Assembly: GCA_947451235.1 (NCBI GenBank)
Contig: CANFZA010000004.1
Coordinates: 1-56,688, forward strand
Origin: Methylophilaceae bacterium
GTDB lineage: Bacteria; Pseudomonadota; Gammaproteobacteria; Burkholderiales; Methylophilaceae
Reading direction: 5' to 3'
Length of the DNA stretch: 56,688 nucleotides
The notes beneath the pieces were generated by a model. The model saw only the letters and a program-made list of their open reading frames with translations, was not told the DNA's origin and did not search any database. A program made the translations under genes and the position numbers. Every line of letters begins with the position of its first letter. The first letter of the stretch is position 1. Below are positions 17,069-26,289 of the stretch, piece by piece.

Positions 17069-19267
17069 ATGGACATGGATGATGCACTGCAAACTTTCTT
17101 CGTTGAAAGTCGAGAGTTACTTGAGAGTATGGAGCAATGCCTACTTAAGATAGAACAAACGCCAGATGATGTTGAACTAATCAATGCGATTTTTCGTACT
17201 GCGCACACCATAAAAGGTTCGGCAGGCTTATTTGGTTTAGATGACATCGTCTCATTCACCCACGTGGCTGAAAGCGTGCTGGATTGCCTGCGCGATGGTG
17301 AGATCAGCATAGATGCAGAGTTAATCGCCTTACTCCTTTCTGCTGGCGATCATATTTACACCTTGGTAGACCACGCGGCAGTTAATGGCGGTGAGTTAAC
17401 TGAAGAAATGTCTAGTAATGGAGCGCGTTTAAACAAAGCGTTAAGCGCGTATCTGCTGTTAAGTGAGCACGGTTCTAAAGCAGAAATCAATGGCGAACCT
17501 AGCGGACAAAAACAAGCACAAAGCAATGCCTTGGCTGAACACAATCACCCCTACACCACAGAAGGTGGCGGTGCGGTTGAAACTGATTTATGGCATTTGT
17601 CTTTGCGTTTTGGTTTAGAGGTTTTACGCAATGGCACAGATCCGATTTCATTTATACGTTATCTAGGCACATTGGGCAGCATTGAGCACATTGTTACCTT
17701 AGTCGATAACTTGCCAGCGCTTGCTGAGTTTAATGCAGAAAGTTGTTACTTAGGCTTTGAAATTGGCTTCAAAAGCGAGGCTGATAAAGCAACTATAGAA
17801 GGCGTATTTGATTTTGTGCGGGAATATAGCGAGATTCGCATTTTGCCACCTAATAGCAAAATCGCTGATTACCTCAAGCTAATAGAAGCGCTGCCTGGTG
17901 AAGACCTAAAAATAGGTGAAATTCTGCTGAGTTGCGGCACTTTAACTGAACGCGAATTAAGCCAAATTTTGGCGTTGCAACAAAGTGATAAACGCCTGAT
18001 GGGCGAATTATTGGTTGATGCTCAAATGGTGCCACAACCCGTCATAGAAGCCGCACTGAGCAAGCAAAAAACTAACAAAGAAGCCAAGAATTCTGAAGCC
18101 AACCTCATTCGTGTGGATGCCGATAAATTAGATGATCTTATTAACCTAGTTGGCGAGTTAATTGTGGCTGGCGCTGGCGCAAATTTGTTGGCCAATAACA
18201 CTGGCGTCACGCCCTTGATTGAAGCCACCGCAACCGTTTCTATGTTGGTAGAGCAATTACGAGATAGCGCGTTAAGCATGCGTATGGTGCAAATTGGCGG
18301 TACGTTTAATCGCTTTCAGCGCGTAGTGCGTGATGTGAGCAAAACGCTGGGCAAAGACATGGAGCTCATTATCAACGGTGCTGAAACCGAGCTAGACAAA
18401 ACCGTGGTAGAGAAAATTGGCGATCCGCTCACGCACTTAGTACGTAACGCCATGGACCATGGCATAGAGCAAGCCGATGTGCGCTTAGCACTAGGCAAGC
18501 CCGCTAAAGGAACACTCACGCTGAATGCTTTTCATGATGCGGGCAGCATAGTCATTGAAGTGAGTGACGATGGCGGCGGCTTAAACAAAGAGAAAATACT
18601 CAGCAAAGCCATAGAGCGCGGACTTGCCAGCGAAGGTCAAAACCTGAGCGACAAAGAAATATTTAATCTTATTTTTGAAGCAGGTTTTTCAACGGCAGAA
18701 ACCGTCAGCAATCTTTCTGGCCGTGGCGTAGGCATGGATGTAGTGAAACGTAACATTCAAGCGCTACGCGGCAGCGTGGTAATAGACAGCATAGAAGGCC
18801 AAGGTAGCAAAGTGAGCATACGCTTACCACTAACGCTTGCCATTATTGATGGGTTTTTAGTAGGCGTGGGCGATTCTGCCTACGTGATTCCACTTGATAT
18901 GGTAGTGGAATGTATTGAAATGGATGCCTGGAACCAAGATGGCGGCGTTGGTCATTATCTAAACTTGCGCGGTGAAGTACTGCCTTATTGTCGCTTAAGG
19001 GAGCATTTTGAAGTAGAGAGCGCTGCGACCAACCGAGAAAATGTAGTGGTAGTACGTTTTGGCGATGCCAAAGTTGGCTTGGTGGTAGACAAGCTAATGG
19101 GCGAGTTTCAGACGGTGATTAAACCCTTAGGCAAAGTATTTAGCCAGATGCGTGGCGTGGGTGGTTTCACCATATTAGGCAGTGGTGAAGTGGCCTTAAT
19201 TTTAGATGTTCCAAGTTTAATCAAGCAAGTTTCACAGCATTACGAACACCTCAAAAGTGTTCATTGA
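17069..19267 (+). CDS. cheA: Chemotaxis histidine kinase CheA
   Basis: Cytoplasmic kinase that phosphorylates CheY and CheB on receptor signals. In order: an HPt domain with phospho-His46 (FRTAHTIKGSAGLFG), a linker, a segment LPGEDLKIGEILLSCGTLTERELSQILALQ resembling the N-terminal domain of type II secretion ATPases, the dimerisation domain (DKLDDLINLVGELIVAG), the HATPase (HLVRNAMDHGIE, GGGLNKEKI, GRGVGMDVV) and a C-terminal CheW-like domain. At 732 residues it is longer than E. coli CheA (654). The ATG at 17069 is preceded by GGGGAG (17056-17061); the frame opens at TTG 17054. Confidence 0.95.
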   Translation: MDMDDALQTFFVESRELLESMEQCLLKIEQTPDDVELINAIFRTAHTIKGSAGLFGLDDIVSFTHVAESVLDCLRDGEISIDAELIALLLSAGDHIYTLVDHAAVNGGELTEEMSSNGARLNKALSAYLLLSEHGSKAEINGEPSGQKQAQSNALAEHNHPYTTEGGGAVETDLWHLSLRFGLEVLRNGTDPISFIRYLGTLGSIEHIVTLVDNLPALAEFNAESCYLGFEIGFKSEADKATIEGVFDFVREYSEIRILPPNSKIADYLKLIEALPGEDLKIGEILLSCGTLTERELSQILALQQSDKRLMGELLVDAQMVPQPVIEAALSKQKTNKEAKNSEANLIRVDADKLDDLINLVGELIVAGAGANLLANNTGVTPLIEATATVSMLVEQLRDSALSMRMVQIGGTFNRFQRVVRDVSKTLGKDMELIINGAETELDKTVVEKIGDPLTHLVRNAMDHGIEQADVRLALGKPAKGTLTLNAFHDAGSIVIEVSDDGGGLNKEKILSKAIERGLASEGQNLSDKEIFNLIFEAGFSTAETVSNLSGRGVGMDVVKRNIQALRGSVVIDSIEGQGSKVSIRLPLTLAIIDGFLVGVGDSAYVIPLDMVVECIEMDAWNQDGGVGHYLNLRGEVLPYCRLREHFEVESAATNRENVVVVRFGDAKVGLVVDKLMGEFQTVIKPLGKVFSQMRGVGGFTILGSGEVALILDVPSLIKQVSQHYEHLKSVH

Positions 19268-19343
19268 CCGATCTATATCAAAACCAATATCGCAATTAAT
19301 CTAAATCTATATTTATAAAAATTAATTTATACGGGGAAATAAA

Positions 19344-20951
19344 ATGACTATCCTACAACGCTTAAGTTTATTAGTTGGCATTGCCTTTATCGGCTTAATG
19401 ACACTGGCCGGCAATGGTATCTACCAAATTGGCAATGTGTTTGAAAAAGCCAATTATAGCAATGTTAATACCGTGCCTTCGCTACTAGTGCTGGCAGAAA
19501 CCAGTAAGAGATTTGGCCAGTTACGTGTGCGTGTTTACCGCCATGTATTAAATACAGACACTACTAAAATGGAACAAATTGAAGTCAAAATCAAAGAAGC
19601 GCAAGACGGTATTGAGAAAGGTTTAAATGAATATATTAGCCGTGGCTTAGCTGCAGACGATAAAGACAAAGGCATGATAGATACAGAGCGCACTTTACTA
19701 AAAGACTATTTAACCGGTATGGAAGCAGTACTGGTATTGCATCGTGAAAATAAAACGGAAGAAGCGCGTGATTTATTGACCAAAAATGCTGGGTTGGCAG
19801 AAAAACTTAACACCGCCTTTGAAGATCATTTCCAATATAACTCAGACTTGGGTAAAAAATCGGCTGATGAAGCGCTAGCGATTCGTCAAACTGCGGTAAC
19901 GGTGTCTGTGACTACTGCGGTATTGGTGATGCTGTTTTTGGGTTTCATGGCGTTTTTCATGGTGCGTAATCTGCTTGCTCAGCTTAATAAAGCCGTCAAT
20001 GCCACGGTCAGACTTTCTGAAGGTGATATGACCATTCAAATTGATGTGACGTCTAAAGATGAGATTGGTCGCTTGATGTTAGCGATACAAACCATGTCGA
20101 CTAAACTTTCTAGTGTGATCACTGAAGTACGCGGATCAGCGGATTCACTGTCTTCAGCCTCTGAAGAAATTACAGCAACGGCGCAAAGTATTAGCCAAGC
20201 CACCAGTGAGCAAGCGGCTTCTGTTGAAGAAACCTCTGCGTCTATCGAGCAAATGAGTGCTTCTATTAACCAAAATACCGAAAACTCAAAAGTGACTGAC
20301 GGCATGGCGACTAAATCATCTGGCGAAGCGGTTCAAGGTGGTGAGGCAGTTAAACAAACCGTAGCGGCCATGAAAAGCATTGCTGGCAAAATCGGCATTA
20401 TTGATGACATTGCCTACCAAACTAATCTACTAGCATTGAATGCGGCCATTGAAGCGGCGCGTGCTGGCGAACACGGTAAAGGCTTTGCCGTAGTAGCGGC
20501 AGAAGTGCGTAAGTTGGCAGAACGTAGCCAAATTGCCGCTAAAGAAATTAGTGAGCTTGCAAGTGACAGTGTTGAAAAAGCCGAAAGCGCTGGTAAATTG
20601 CTAGATTCAATGGTGCCATCGATTAAGAAAACCTCAGACCTGGTGCAAGAGATTTCAGCCGCTTCAGAAGAGCAATCTTCAGGCGTAGGGCAAATTAATA
20701 CCGCCATGAATCAGCTTAACCAAATTACCCAGCAAAACGCCAGTGCTTGTGAAGAACTAGCCGCTACTGCCGAAGAAATGAGTGGCCAAGCTTTACAACT
20801 GCAAGACCTGATGAGCTTCTTTAAAATTAATAACGTGGCGAGTGAAGTAGGTAGAGCTGCGCCAACGGCTAAAGCCAGCAAAGCCGCAGCTGTAAAAAGG
20901 GCGGTGGTAGCTAGCGCAGCAATAGATAGAGGTGAGTTCGTTAAATTTTAG
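19344..20951 (+). CDS. Methyl-accepting chemotaxis protein (4HB-HAMP-MA)
   Basis: Membrane chemoreceptor of 535 residues. TM1 is [19 protein letters not shown], followed by a periplasmic four-helix-bundle sensor (about residues 30-185), TM2 ([18 protein letters not shown]), HAMP and the cytoplasmic signalling domain. The tip [41 protein letters not shown] is canonical and Gln/Glu methylation helices are present. No C-terminal NWETF-type CheR tether is seen. The ligand is unknown. It lies between cheA and cheW, so it is likely the cognate receptor. Confidence 0.94.
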   Translation: MTILQRLSLLVGIAFIGLMTLAGNGIYQIGNVFEKANYSNVNTVPSLLVLAETSKRFGQLRVRVYRHVLNTDTTKMEQIEVKIKEAQDGIEKGLNEYISRGLAADDKDKGMIDTERTLLKDYLTGMEAVLVLHRENKTEEARDLLTKNAGLAEKLNTAFEDHFQYNSDLGKKSADEALAIRQTAVTVSVTTAVLVMLFLGFMAFFMVRNLLAQLNKAVNATVRLSEGDMTIQIDVTSKDEIGRLMLAIQTMSTKLSSVITEVRGSADSLSSASEEITATAQSISQATSEQAASVEETSASIEQMSASINQNTENSKVTDGMATKSSGEAVQGGEAVKQTVAAMKSIAGKIGIIDDIAYQTNLLALNAAIEAARAGEHGKGFAVVAAEVRKLAERSQIAAKEISELASDSVEKAESAGKLLDSMVPSIKKTSDLVQEISAASEEQSSGVGQINTAMNQLNQITQQNASACEELAATAEEMSGQALQLQDLMSFFKINNVASEVGRAAPTAKASKAAAVKRAVVASAAIDRGEFVKF

Positions 20952-21027
20952 TGAGCGATAGATGCGCTAATCGCGTCAATGAATTGACTATCGTAACCCT
21001 GACAGAGCTAAGAGAAAGGAAATTAAA

Positions 21028-21633
21028 ATGAGCGCACCTGTAGTAGTAACACCAACTTCAGCAAACGTATCGGTAAAGCAAAGCACGGCCATTGCTAAAA
21101 TGAATCAGATAGGCCTAGGCCAGCAGCAATACCTAACGTTTGTTCTGGGCGGTGAAACGTATGCCATGGGCATACTTTCGATTAAAGAAATTATTGAATA
21201 TGGTCAGTTAACCGATGTACCGCGCATGCCAGATTTTATACGCGGCGTCATTAATCTACGTGGCGCGGTAGTGCCGGTAATCGATATGGGCGCTAGGTTT
21301 GGCAAGCAAGTCACGCAGATTACCCGCCGTACTTGTATTGTCATCGTGGAAGTTTCTATGAGCGGCGGACATGGTAATGAAGATGAAGATCAAAATGATG
21401 ATAAACATGTAGTAGGCGTGATGGTGGATGCCGTTAACGAAGTGCTGGAAATTCCGTCAATGGACATCGAACCAGCACCGCAGTTTGGCGCCAAAATACG
21501 CGCTGATTTTATTGAAGGCATGGGCAAGATAGACGGAAAATTCGTCATCATTCTTAATATTCAGCAAGTGCTATCTGTCGATGAAATGGCCACGCTGGCG
21601 GCAGTTGCGGTAGATGAAGTCATCGCCGCTTAG
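21028..21633 (+). CDS. cheW: Chemotaxis coupling protein CheW
   Basis: Adaptor linking receptors to CheA. The CheW fold is visible from QYLTFVLGGETYAMGILSIKEIIEYG through DFIRGVINLRGAVVPVIDMGARFG and VGVMVDAVNEVLEI. There is an N-terminal Ser/Thr/Val extension of about 35 residues and an acidic, Asn/Asp-rich loop (about residues 112-126, GHGNEDEDQNDDKH) inside the second subdomain, giving 201 residues against about 165 usual. AAAGGAAA precedes the ATG. Confidence 0.94.
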   Translation: MSAPVVVTPTSANVSVKQSTAIAKMNQIGLGQQQYLTFVLGGETYAMGILSIKEIIEYGQLTDVPRMPDFIRGVINLRGAVVPVIDMGARFGKQVTQITRRTCIVIVEVSMSGGHGNEDEDQNDDKHVVGVMVDAVNEVLEIPSMDIEPAPQFGAKIRADFIEGMGKIDGKFVIILNIQQVLSVDEMATLAAVAVDEVIAA

Positions 21634-21661
21634 TGTGTGCTTAACTTAGTGTGTGCTTATG

Positions 21662-21690
21662 ACGCTTGGCTGGCATATAAAGCCAAGCGT
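21662..21690 (+). terminator. Hairpin after cheW
   Basis: ACGCTTGGCT (21662-21671) pairs with AGCCAAGCGT (21681-21690) over 10 bp. It lacks a T tract, so it may protect the mRNA end or pause polymerase rather than act as an intrinsic terminator. Confidence 0.4.
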
Positions 21691-21725
21691 TAAGCACTGC
21701 AACAGCGATAGATTTAGCCGTAGCA

Positions 21726-21787
21726 AGACCTTTGCACGAATGCTGCTTAAGCCTTAAATCGCCATTTCCGCGTAACCGTAAAGGTCT
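21726..21787. repeat. Short element with inverted AGACCTTT ends
   Basis: AGACCTTT (21726-21733) and AAAGGTCT (21780-21787) bound a 62-bp segment. AGACCTTTGCA is like the terminal repeats of IS1106/IS5-type elements, so this may be a minimal deletion derivative or a chance pair. Confidence 0.25.
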
Positions 21788-21866
21788 CGGAGTATTAAAA
21801 ATAAATAGGCCTCTGAACTATTCTTAGCTTAGGTAGTGCAGGAAACCCCAAACATAGCCATTTTCT

Positions 21867-21940
21867 GTAGGAGCGGCGCTTCGCCGCGATTGTGACCGTG
21901 AAAATTGCACCATTTTTCGCGGCGAGGGCGCCGCTCCTAC
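21867..21940. repeat. Palindromic GTAGGAGCGGCG element, copy 1
   Basis: Left arm GTAGGAGCGGCGC..TCGCCGCGA and right arm TCGCGGCGAGGGCGCCGCTCCTAC face each other across about 30 bp. Further copies lie at 36075, 36269, 36463 and 56639. It looks like a REP/BIME-type intergenic palindrome. It directly abuts the 52-bp tandem array. Confidence 0.85.
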
Positions 21941-22146
21941 ATACGACTTTTCAAGCGCTTCAGCGCTTAGAAAATCGGAGTGCCCGTGGTACATACGACT
22001 TTTCAAGCGCTTCAGCGCTTAGAAAATCGGAGTGCCCGTGGTACATACGACTTTTCAAGCGCTTCAGCGCTTAGAAAATCGGAGTGCCTGTGGTGCATAC
22101 GACTTTTCAAGCGCTTCAGCGCTTAGAAAATCGGAGTGCCCGTGGT
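21939..22146. repeat. 52-bp tandem repeat, four copies
   Basis: Four head-to-tail units at 21939-21990, 21991-22042, 22043-22094 and 22095-22146. The first two are identical; units 3 and 4 differ by one or two bases. Each begins ACATACGACTTTTC (unit 4 GCATACG), contains the hairpin AGCGC-TTCA-GCGCT flanked by TTTTC/GAAAA and ends GTGCCCGTGGT. There are no spacers, so it is not CRISPR. It fills the leader of cheR. Confidence 0.95.
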
Positions 22147-22207
22147 GCAGAAGGCGTTGTGGTTACTGAGAATTGTTCATAGGCATGAAAATAAAAAGGA
22201 AATATCC

Positions 22208-23062
22208 ATGTCAGCAGCATCTAAGGTTGATGATCTAGCAACACAATATCAACGTGACATCGTCGTGCTGAAAGACAAAGAATTCGCGCAGTTCCGTGAG
22301 TTAATCTACAAAATTGCTGGCATCAGTATGGCGCCATCCAAACAACCGTTGGTTAAATCAAGGCTAGCGAAACGGCTTAAGCATTATGAGATTAATAGTT
22401 ATGAAAAATACTACAACATAGTCACTGCTGGCAACGGCAAGGCCGAGTTGCAAATAATGGTAGATTTGCTGACGACTAACGAAACGCATTTTTTTCGTGA
22501 ACCCAAGCATTATGATTTTATGCGTGACCAAGTCATTGGTAATCGCACTATGGGTCGGCCTTTTAGAATCTGGAGTGCGGCTTGCTCTAGCGGCGAAGAG
22601 CCTTACAGCCTTGCCATGATGCTAGATGATTTAATGGGCAGCGCACCATGGGAGATTTTCGCCTCAGATCTCAGCACCAGGGTGATAGATAAAGCCCGTA
22701 TTGGCCTGTATGCACAAGATCGTATTCCAGAAATCCCCAAGCCATATTTAAGCCGCTATTGCCTAAAAGGCATTGGTAGCCAAGAAGGAAAGTTATTAAT
22801 AGAGCAAAAACTACGTGAGCGGGTACACTTTTTTCAACATAATTTAACCGAAGTGCCAAACAAAAGCATGGGTGAATTTGACGTGATCTTTTTGCGCAAT
22901 GTCATGATTTATTTTGATGAAAAAACCAAACAACAAGTAGTTGCTAGATTGCTACCATTCTTACGCAGTGGCGGTTACTTTTTCATCAGTCACTCAGAAA
23001 GCCTTAACGGCGTAAGTGATGCGCTAGAAACCGTAGCGCCAGCCGTGTATAGAAAGCCTTAG
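22208..23062 (+). CDS. cheR: Chemotaxis protein methyltransferase CheR
   Basis: Methylates receptor glutamates using S-adenosylmethionine. The N-terminal all-helical domain (FRELIYKIAGISMAPSKQPLVKSRLAKRL) is followed by the Rossmann domain with IWSAACSSGEEPYSLAM, TNETHFFREPKHYDF, and FDVIFLRNVMIYFD. The ATG at 22208 follows AAAGGAAAT and gives 284 residues, normal for CheR. The frame runs upstream into the tandem repeats (GTG 22136), which is judged non-coding. It is followed directly by cheD with a 1-bp gap. Confidence 0.94.
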   Translation: MSAASKVDDLATQYQRDIVVLKDKEFAQFRELIYKIAGISMAPSKQPLVKSRLAKRLKHYEINSYEKYYNIVTAGNGKAELQIMVDLLTTNETHFFREPKHYDFMRDQVIGNRTMGRPFRIWSAACSSGEEPYSLAMMLDDLMGSAPWEIFASDLSTRVIDKARIGLYAQDRIPEIPKPYLSRYCLKGIGSQEGKLLIEQKLRERVHFFQHNLTEVPNKSMGEFDVIFLRNVMIYFDEKTKQQVVARLLPFLRSGGYFFISHSESLNGVSDALETVAPAVYRKP

Positions 23063-23063
23063 T

Positions 23064-23600
23064 ATGAAAAATTTAATTAAACCGCTACAACCATTAGAAA
23101 TATTTTTACAGCCTGGCGAATATTATTTTGGTGATAGAGATACGCGCATTCGCACGCTATTAGGCTCCTGCGTTTCGTTAACGTTTTGGCATCCCAAATT
23201 AATGGTAGGTGGTATGTGTCACTTCATGCTGCCTAAAAGAGGCACAAGAAAGCCTTTAGAGCATGCCAGCCTGAATGAACTAGATGGTCGTTATGCAGAT
23301 GAAGTGATGATTTTACTGATGAACGAAATAAAGTTATTAGGCACGAATAAAAAAGATTATCAGGTCAAATTGTTTGGTGGTGGCAATATGTTCCCAAGAG
23401 CCGGAAAAGATGCCACCACACAGATTGGCCATAAAAATGTGCTAGAAGGCCAGCGACTCATCAAGCATCACGGCTTTAATCTGGTGGCTGAACATATCGG
23501 TGATGAAGGTCATCGTAATGTCGCCTTTGATGTTTGGAGTGGCGAGGTCTGGGTAAAGCACATGAAGCTAGCTAACCATCAAGGTGGCGGCAACGAATAA
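23064..23600 (+). CDS. cheD: Chemoreceptor glutamine deamidase CheD
   Basis: Deamidates receptor glutamines to glutamates, creating methylation sites. The catalytic Cys is in LLGSCVSLTFW, the His in GGMCHFMLP and the Thr/Asn region in KLFGGGNMF. At 178 residues it is typical of proteobacterial CheD. It sits between cheR and cheB, suggesting coordinated adaptation enzymes. Confidence 0.93.
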   Translation: MKNLIKPLQPLEIFLQPGEYYFGDRDTRIRTLLGSCVSLTFWHPKLMVGGMCHFMLPKRGTRKPLEHASLNELDGRYADEVMILLMNEIKLLGTNKKDYQVKLFGGGNMFPRAGKDATTQIGHKNVLEGQRLIKHHGFNLVAEHIGDEGHRNVAFDVWSGEVWVKHMKLANHQGGGNE

Positions 23601-23623
23601 CGTATGAAAGTAGGAACTAAGCA

Positions 23624-24712
23624 ATGGCCAAAATTAAAGTACTTATAGTTGATGACTCTGCAGTGGTGCGGCAAGTGTTGAGCGCTGCACTATCAGAAGA
23701 CCCGAGCATAGAAGTAATTGCGACGGCTTCTGACCCCATATTCGCCATGGATAAAATGCGCACAGAATGGCCAGATGTGATTGTGCTAGATGTAGAAATG
23801 CCACGTATGGATGGCATTACTTTTCTTAAAAAAGTGATGGCAGTGCGGGCTACGCCAGTGATTATTTGCTCTACGCTAACCGTAAAAGGTGCAGAAACCA
23901 CCATGCAGGCACTGGCTGCGGGTGCCGTAAGCATAGTCACTAAACCCAAAGTAGGTGTTAAGCAGTTTTTGCAGGATGACTCAGAAAGTATAGTCGCCGC
24001 AGTCAAAGCTGCCGCCTGCGCCAATTTACGAAGACTTGCGGTTAATTCAAAAGCCATTAATTCTCCGGTAGCCACCAAATTAAACGCAGATGTAATTCTT
24101 CCAATGGCACATCTTGCCATGGCAGAAACCACAGAGCGCGTCATTGCCATTGGCACTTCTACAGGCGGCACTCAAGCATTAGAAATGATATTGAGCGCGC
24201 TGCCTAGAGTCTGCCCAGGCATCGTTATTGTGCAACACATGCCCGAGAAGTTTACCGCGGCTTTTGCTAGTCGCCTAAATCAAGTCTGTGAAATAGAAGT
24301 ACGCGAAGCAGTTAACGGTGACCGTGTGGTGCCTGGGCGAGCGCTCATTGCGCCAGGTGGGCGGCACATGTTACTTAAACGTAGCGGCGCACAATATCAT
24401 GTCGAAATTGTGGATGGCCCAGCGGTCTCTAGGCATAGACCTTCAGTAGACGTGTTGTTTAGATCGGTTGCCAAAAGCGCAGGCAAAAATGCCTTGGGCA
24501 TTATCATGACCGGCATGGGTGATGATGGCGCTAAAGGCCTAAAAGAAATGCACGATATGCAAGCCAGCACGTTAGGCCAAGACGAAGAAAGTTGTGTGGT
24601 TTATGGCATGCCAAAAGAGGCATTCAAGCTAGGTGCGGTAGATAAAGAAGTACCGTTAGAACAAATCGCGCAAGAGATTTTAGCTTATGCCTCGGGCCGA
24701 AGAAAATATTAG
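23624..24712 (+). CDS. cheB: Chemotaxis response regulator protein-glutamate methylesterase CheB
   Basis: Phosphorylation-activated methylesterase that removes receptor methyl groups. The receiver domain is at residues 1-120 with Asp10-Asp11 and phospho-acceptor Asp56 ([13 protein letters not shown]). The C-terminal esterase has the Ser in [12 protein letters not shown], the His in IVQHMP and the Asp in [11 protein letters not shown]. At 362 residues it is full length. It is the last gene of the cluster; no clear terminator follows. Confidence 0.95.
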   Translation: MAKIKVLIVDDSAVVRQVLSAALSEDPSIEVIATASDPIFAMDKMRTEWPDVIVLDVEMPRMDGITFLKKVMAVRATPVIICSTLTVKGAETTMQALAAGAVSIVTKPKVGVKQFLQDDSESIVAAVKAAACANLRRLAVNSKAINSPVATKLNADVILPMAHLAMAETTERVIAIGTSTGGTQALEMILSALPRVCPGIVIVQHMPEKFTAAFASRLNQVCEIEVREAVNGDRVVPGRALIAPGGRHMLLKRSGAQYHVEIVDGPAVSRHRPSVDVLFRSVAKSAGKNALGIIMTGMGDDGAKGLKEMHDMQASTLGQDEESCVVYGMPKEAFKLGAVDKEVPLEQIAQEILAYASGRRKY

Positions 24713-24797
24713 TTTAGGCGATATTTTTTATTAATTGCTATGCAGTATTCACCAGAGTTTGTTTCTGTTTAGGTTTAAATTTTAGCGGAGTCACCCA

Positions 24798-26288
24798 ATG
24801 AAAACCAATCAATTTTGCTACACAGTTACAATGCTTAGCAGCTTATTTTCCTTGGCGATCACTACGCCAGTTATGGCCGATAGTATTGATAATTTTTTGA
24901 ATAAGATGATTGCCAAAGGATTGCTGACGGAAGAAGAGGGCGCGGCTTTAGTGAAAGATCACGCTGACGAAAAAGCCGTCACAGAAGATAAGAAAAAGAC
25001 GGAAATTACCGCTAGTTTTAAAGATGGCATAGGCTTTGCATCGGCCGATGGCAATCATGCATTTTCAGTCAACGGGCGCATTCAGGCCGACTATCGCTCT
25101 TATGCCAACAACGATGCGCAAAATGTAGACACCATAGAATTGCGCCGTGCATTTCTAACCGCCAAAGGCAAAATGTATAAATACTATGACTTTAATGTCA
25201 CCGCCGACTTTGCCCAAGGGGCTAATGGCGCAAGCACTGGCACCAACCAGTTAGACGTTGCATATTTTGGCATCAACTGGTGGGATCAAGCCAAATTTAG
25301 ATTTGGCCAATTTGATATGCCCTTCGGTTTGGAACATGTCACCGCTGACATCTTTTTAGATTTGCAAGAACGCGGATTTGCCGATGCTTTAGCGCCTGGT
25401 AAAGAGCGTGGCGCTATGGTGCATGGTAAGCCCATAACAGGTGTTTACTATGGTTTAGCCGCTTCTACCGGCCGTGGTAAAAATGTTAACAATACGGATA
25501 ACCAAGTAGACGGAATAGATGTTATCGGCAGAGTAAGCACTAACTTTGCTGAGATTATTGGTAATCCAAATGCGGTTTATCACCTAGGCGTTGATTATTC
25601 TCAGGGCGACGTTTCGCCTAATCAGGCCAGCAGCAGTAGTGCATTAGCCAACAATACATTTAAAGCCGCCAGTGGTACCACGGAAGCCAGAGGCATTAAG
25701 TTTTTTGATCCGTCAGCATTTACTGCGGTGGCTGGTGATAGCCTAACACGCAAACGTTATGGCCTAGAAAGCGCCATTGCTTACGGCCCAGTTAAATTTC
25801 AGGCTGAATATTTTAGCCACAATTACCAAGGCAAAAATGCGCTAAATACAGCTTACGATAAAGATCTAAGCGCGTGGTACGCCGGCGTTAGCTGGATGCT
25901 AACCGGCGAGAAATTTGCAAGCGCCTATAAAGATGGCGCTTGGGGACGCTTAAAACCTAATAAAAACTTTGATTTAGGCTCGGGCTCAGGTTTTGGGGCT
26001 GTAGAGCTTAGTGTGCGATATTCTGATTTTAGCGCTAAGGATTTCGCCTATAACGCTGCACCATCGCAAGTAGGTACTGGCATTGTACTAAGTGGCGCAC
26101 CCACAGGCGCACACGCTTGGACTGTTGGTGTGCAATGGCTAATTAATCCAAATACACATTTAATTGCTAACTATGTTGATACACGGTTTACCGATGGCGC
26201 AGTGGCTTATAAAAATAATCAAGGCGCTCCAGCAGGCACGACAGACCAAGAAAAAGCAGTCACGTTGCGTGCCCAGTTTGATTTTTAA
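24798..26288 (+). CDS. Outer-membrane porin, OprO/OprP (phosphate-selective porin) family
   Basis: A 496-residue secreted beta-barrel. A signal peptide is visible (MKTNQFCYTVTMLSSLFSLAITTPVMA, cut before DS), then a short coiled N-terminal segment (IDNFLNKMIAKGLLTEEEGAALVKDH), then the barrel beginning NGRIQADYRSY with alternating aromatic strands and ending in the C-terminal VTLRAQFDF with terminal Phe. Family members conduct phosphate, polyphosphate or other anions; substrate selectivity cannot be read here. The ribosome-binding site is GGAG at 24785-24788. Confidence 0.88.
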   Translation: MKTNQFCYTVTMLSSLFSLAITTPVMADSIDNFLNKMIAKGLLTEEEGAALVKDHADEKAVTEDKKKTEITASFKDGIGFASADGNHAFSVNGRIQADYRSYANNDAQNVDTIELRRAFLTAKGKMYKYYDFNVTADFAQGANGASTGTNQLDVAYFGINWWDQAKFRFGQFDMPFGLEHVTADIFLDLQERGFADALAPGKERGAMVHGKPITGVYYGLAASTGRGKNVNNTDNQVDGIDVIGRVSTNFAEIIGNPNAVYHLGVDYSQGDVSPNQASSSSALANNTFKAASGTTEARGIKFFDPSAFTAVAGDSLTRKRYGLESAIAYGPVKFQAEYFSHNYQGKNALNTAYDKDLSAWYAGVSWMLTGEKFASAYKDGAWGRLKPNKNFDLGSGSGFGAVELSVRYSDFSAKDFAYNAAPSQVGTGIVLSGAPTGAHAWTVGVQWLINPNTHLIANYVDTRFTDGAVAYKNNQGAPAGTTDQEKAVTLRAQFDF

Positions 26289-26289
26289 C

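Noticed and set aside
21892-22074. 60-residue plus-strand frame, and its minus-strand counterpart at 21824-22006
   Set aside because: Both are made of the palindrome and the 52-bp repeats; non-coding repeat DNA.
21939-22146. CRISPR array
   Set aside because: Units are contiguous with no unique spacers, and no cas genes are present.
22136-22207. N-terminal extension of CheR to GTG 22136
   Set aside because: It lies in repeat DNA, whereas ATG 22208 has a good ribosome-binding site and gives the normal CheR length.
23617-24171. 184-residue frame antisense to cheB
   Set aside because: Antisense shadow of a well-supported gene with typical Ser/Thr/Ala bias.
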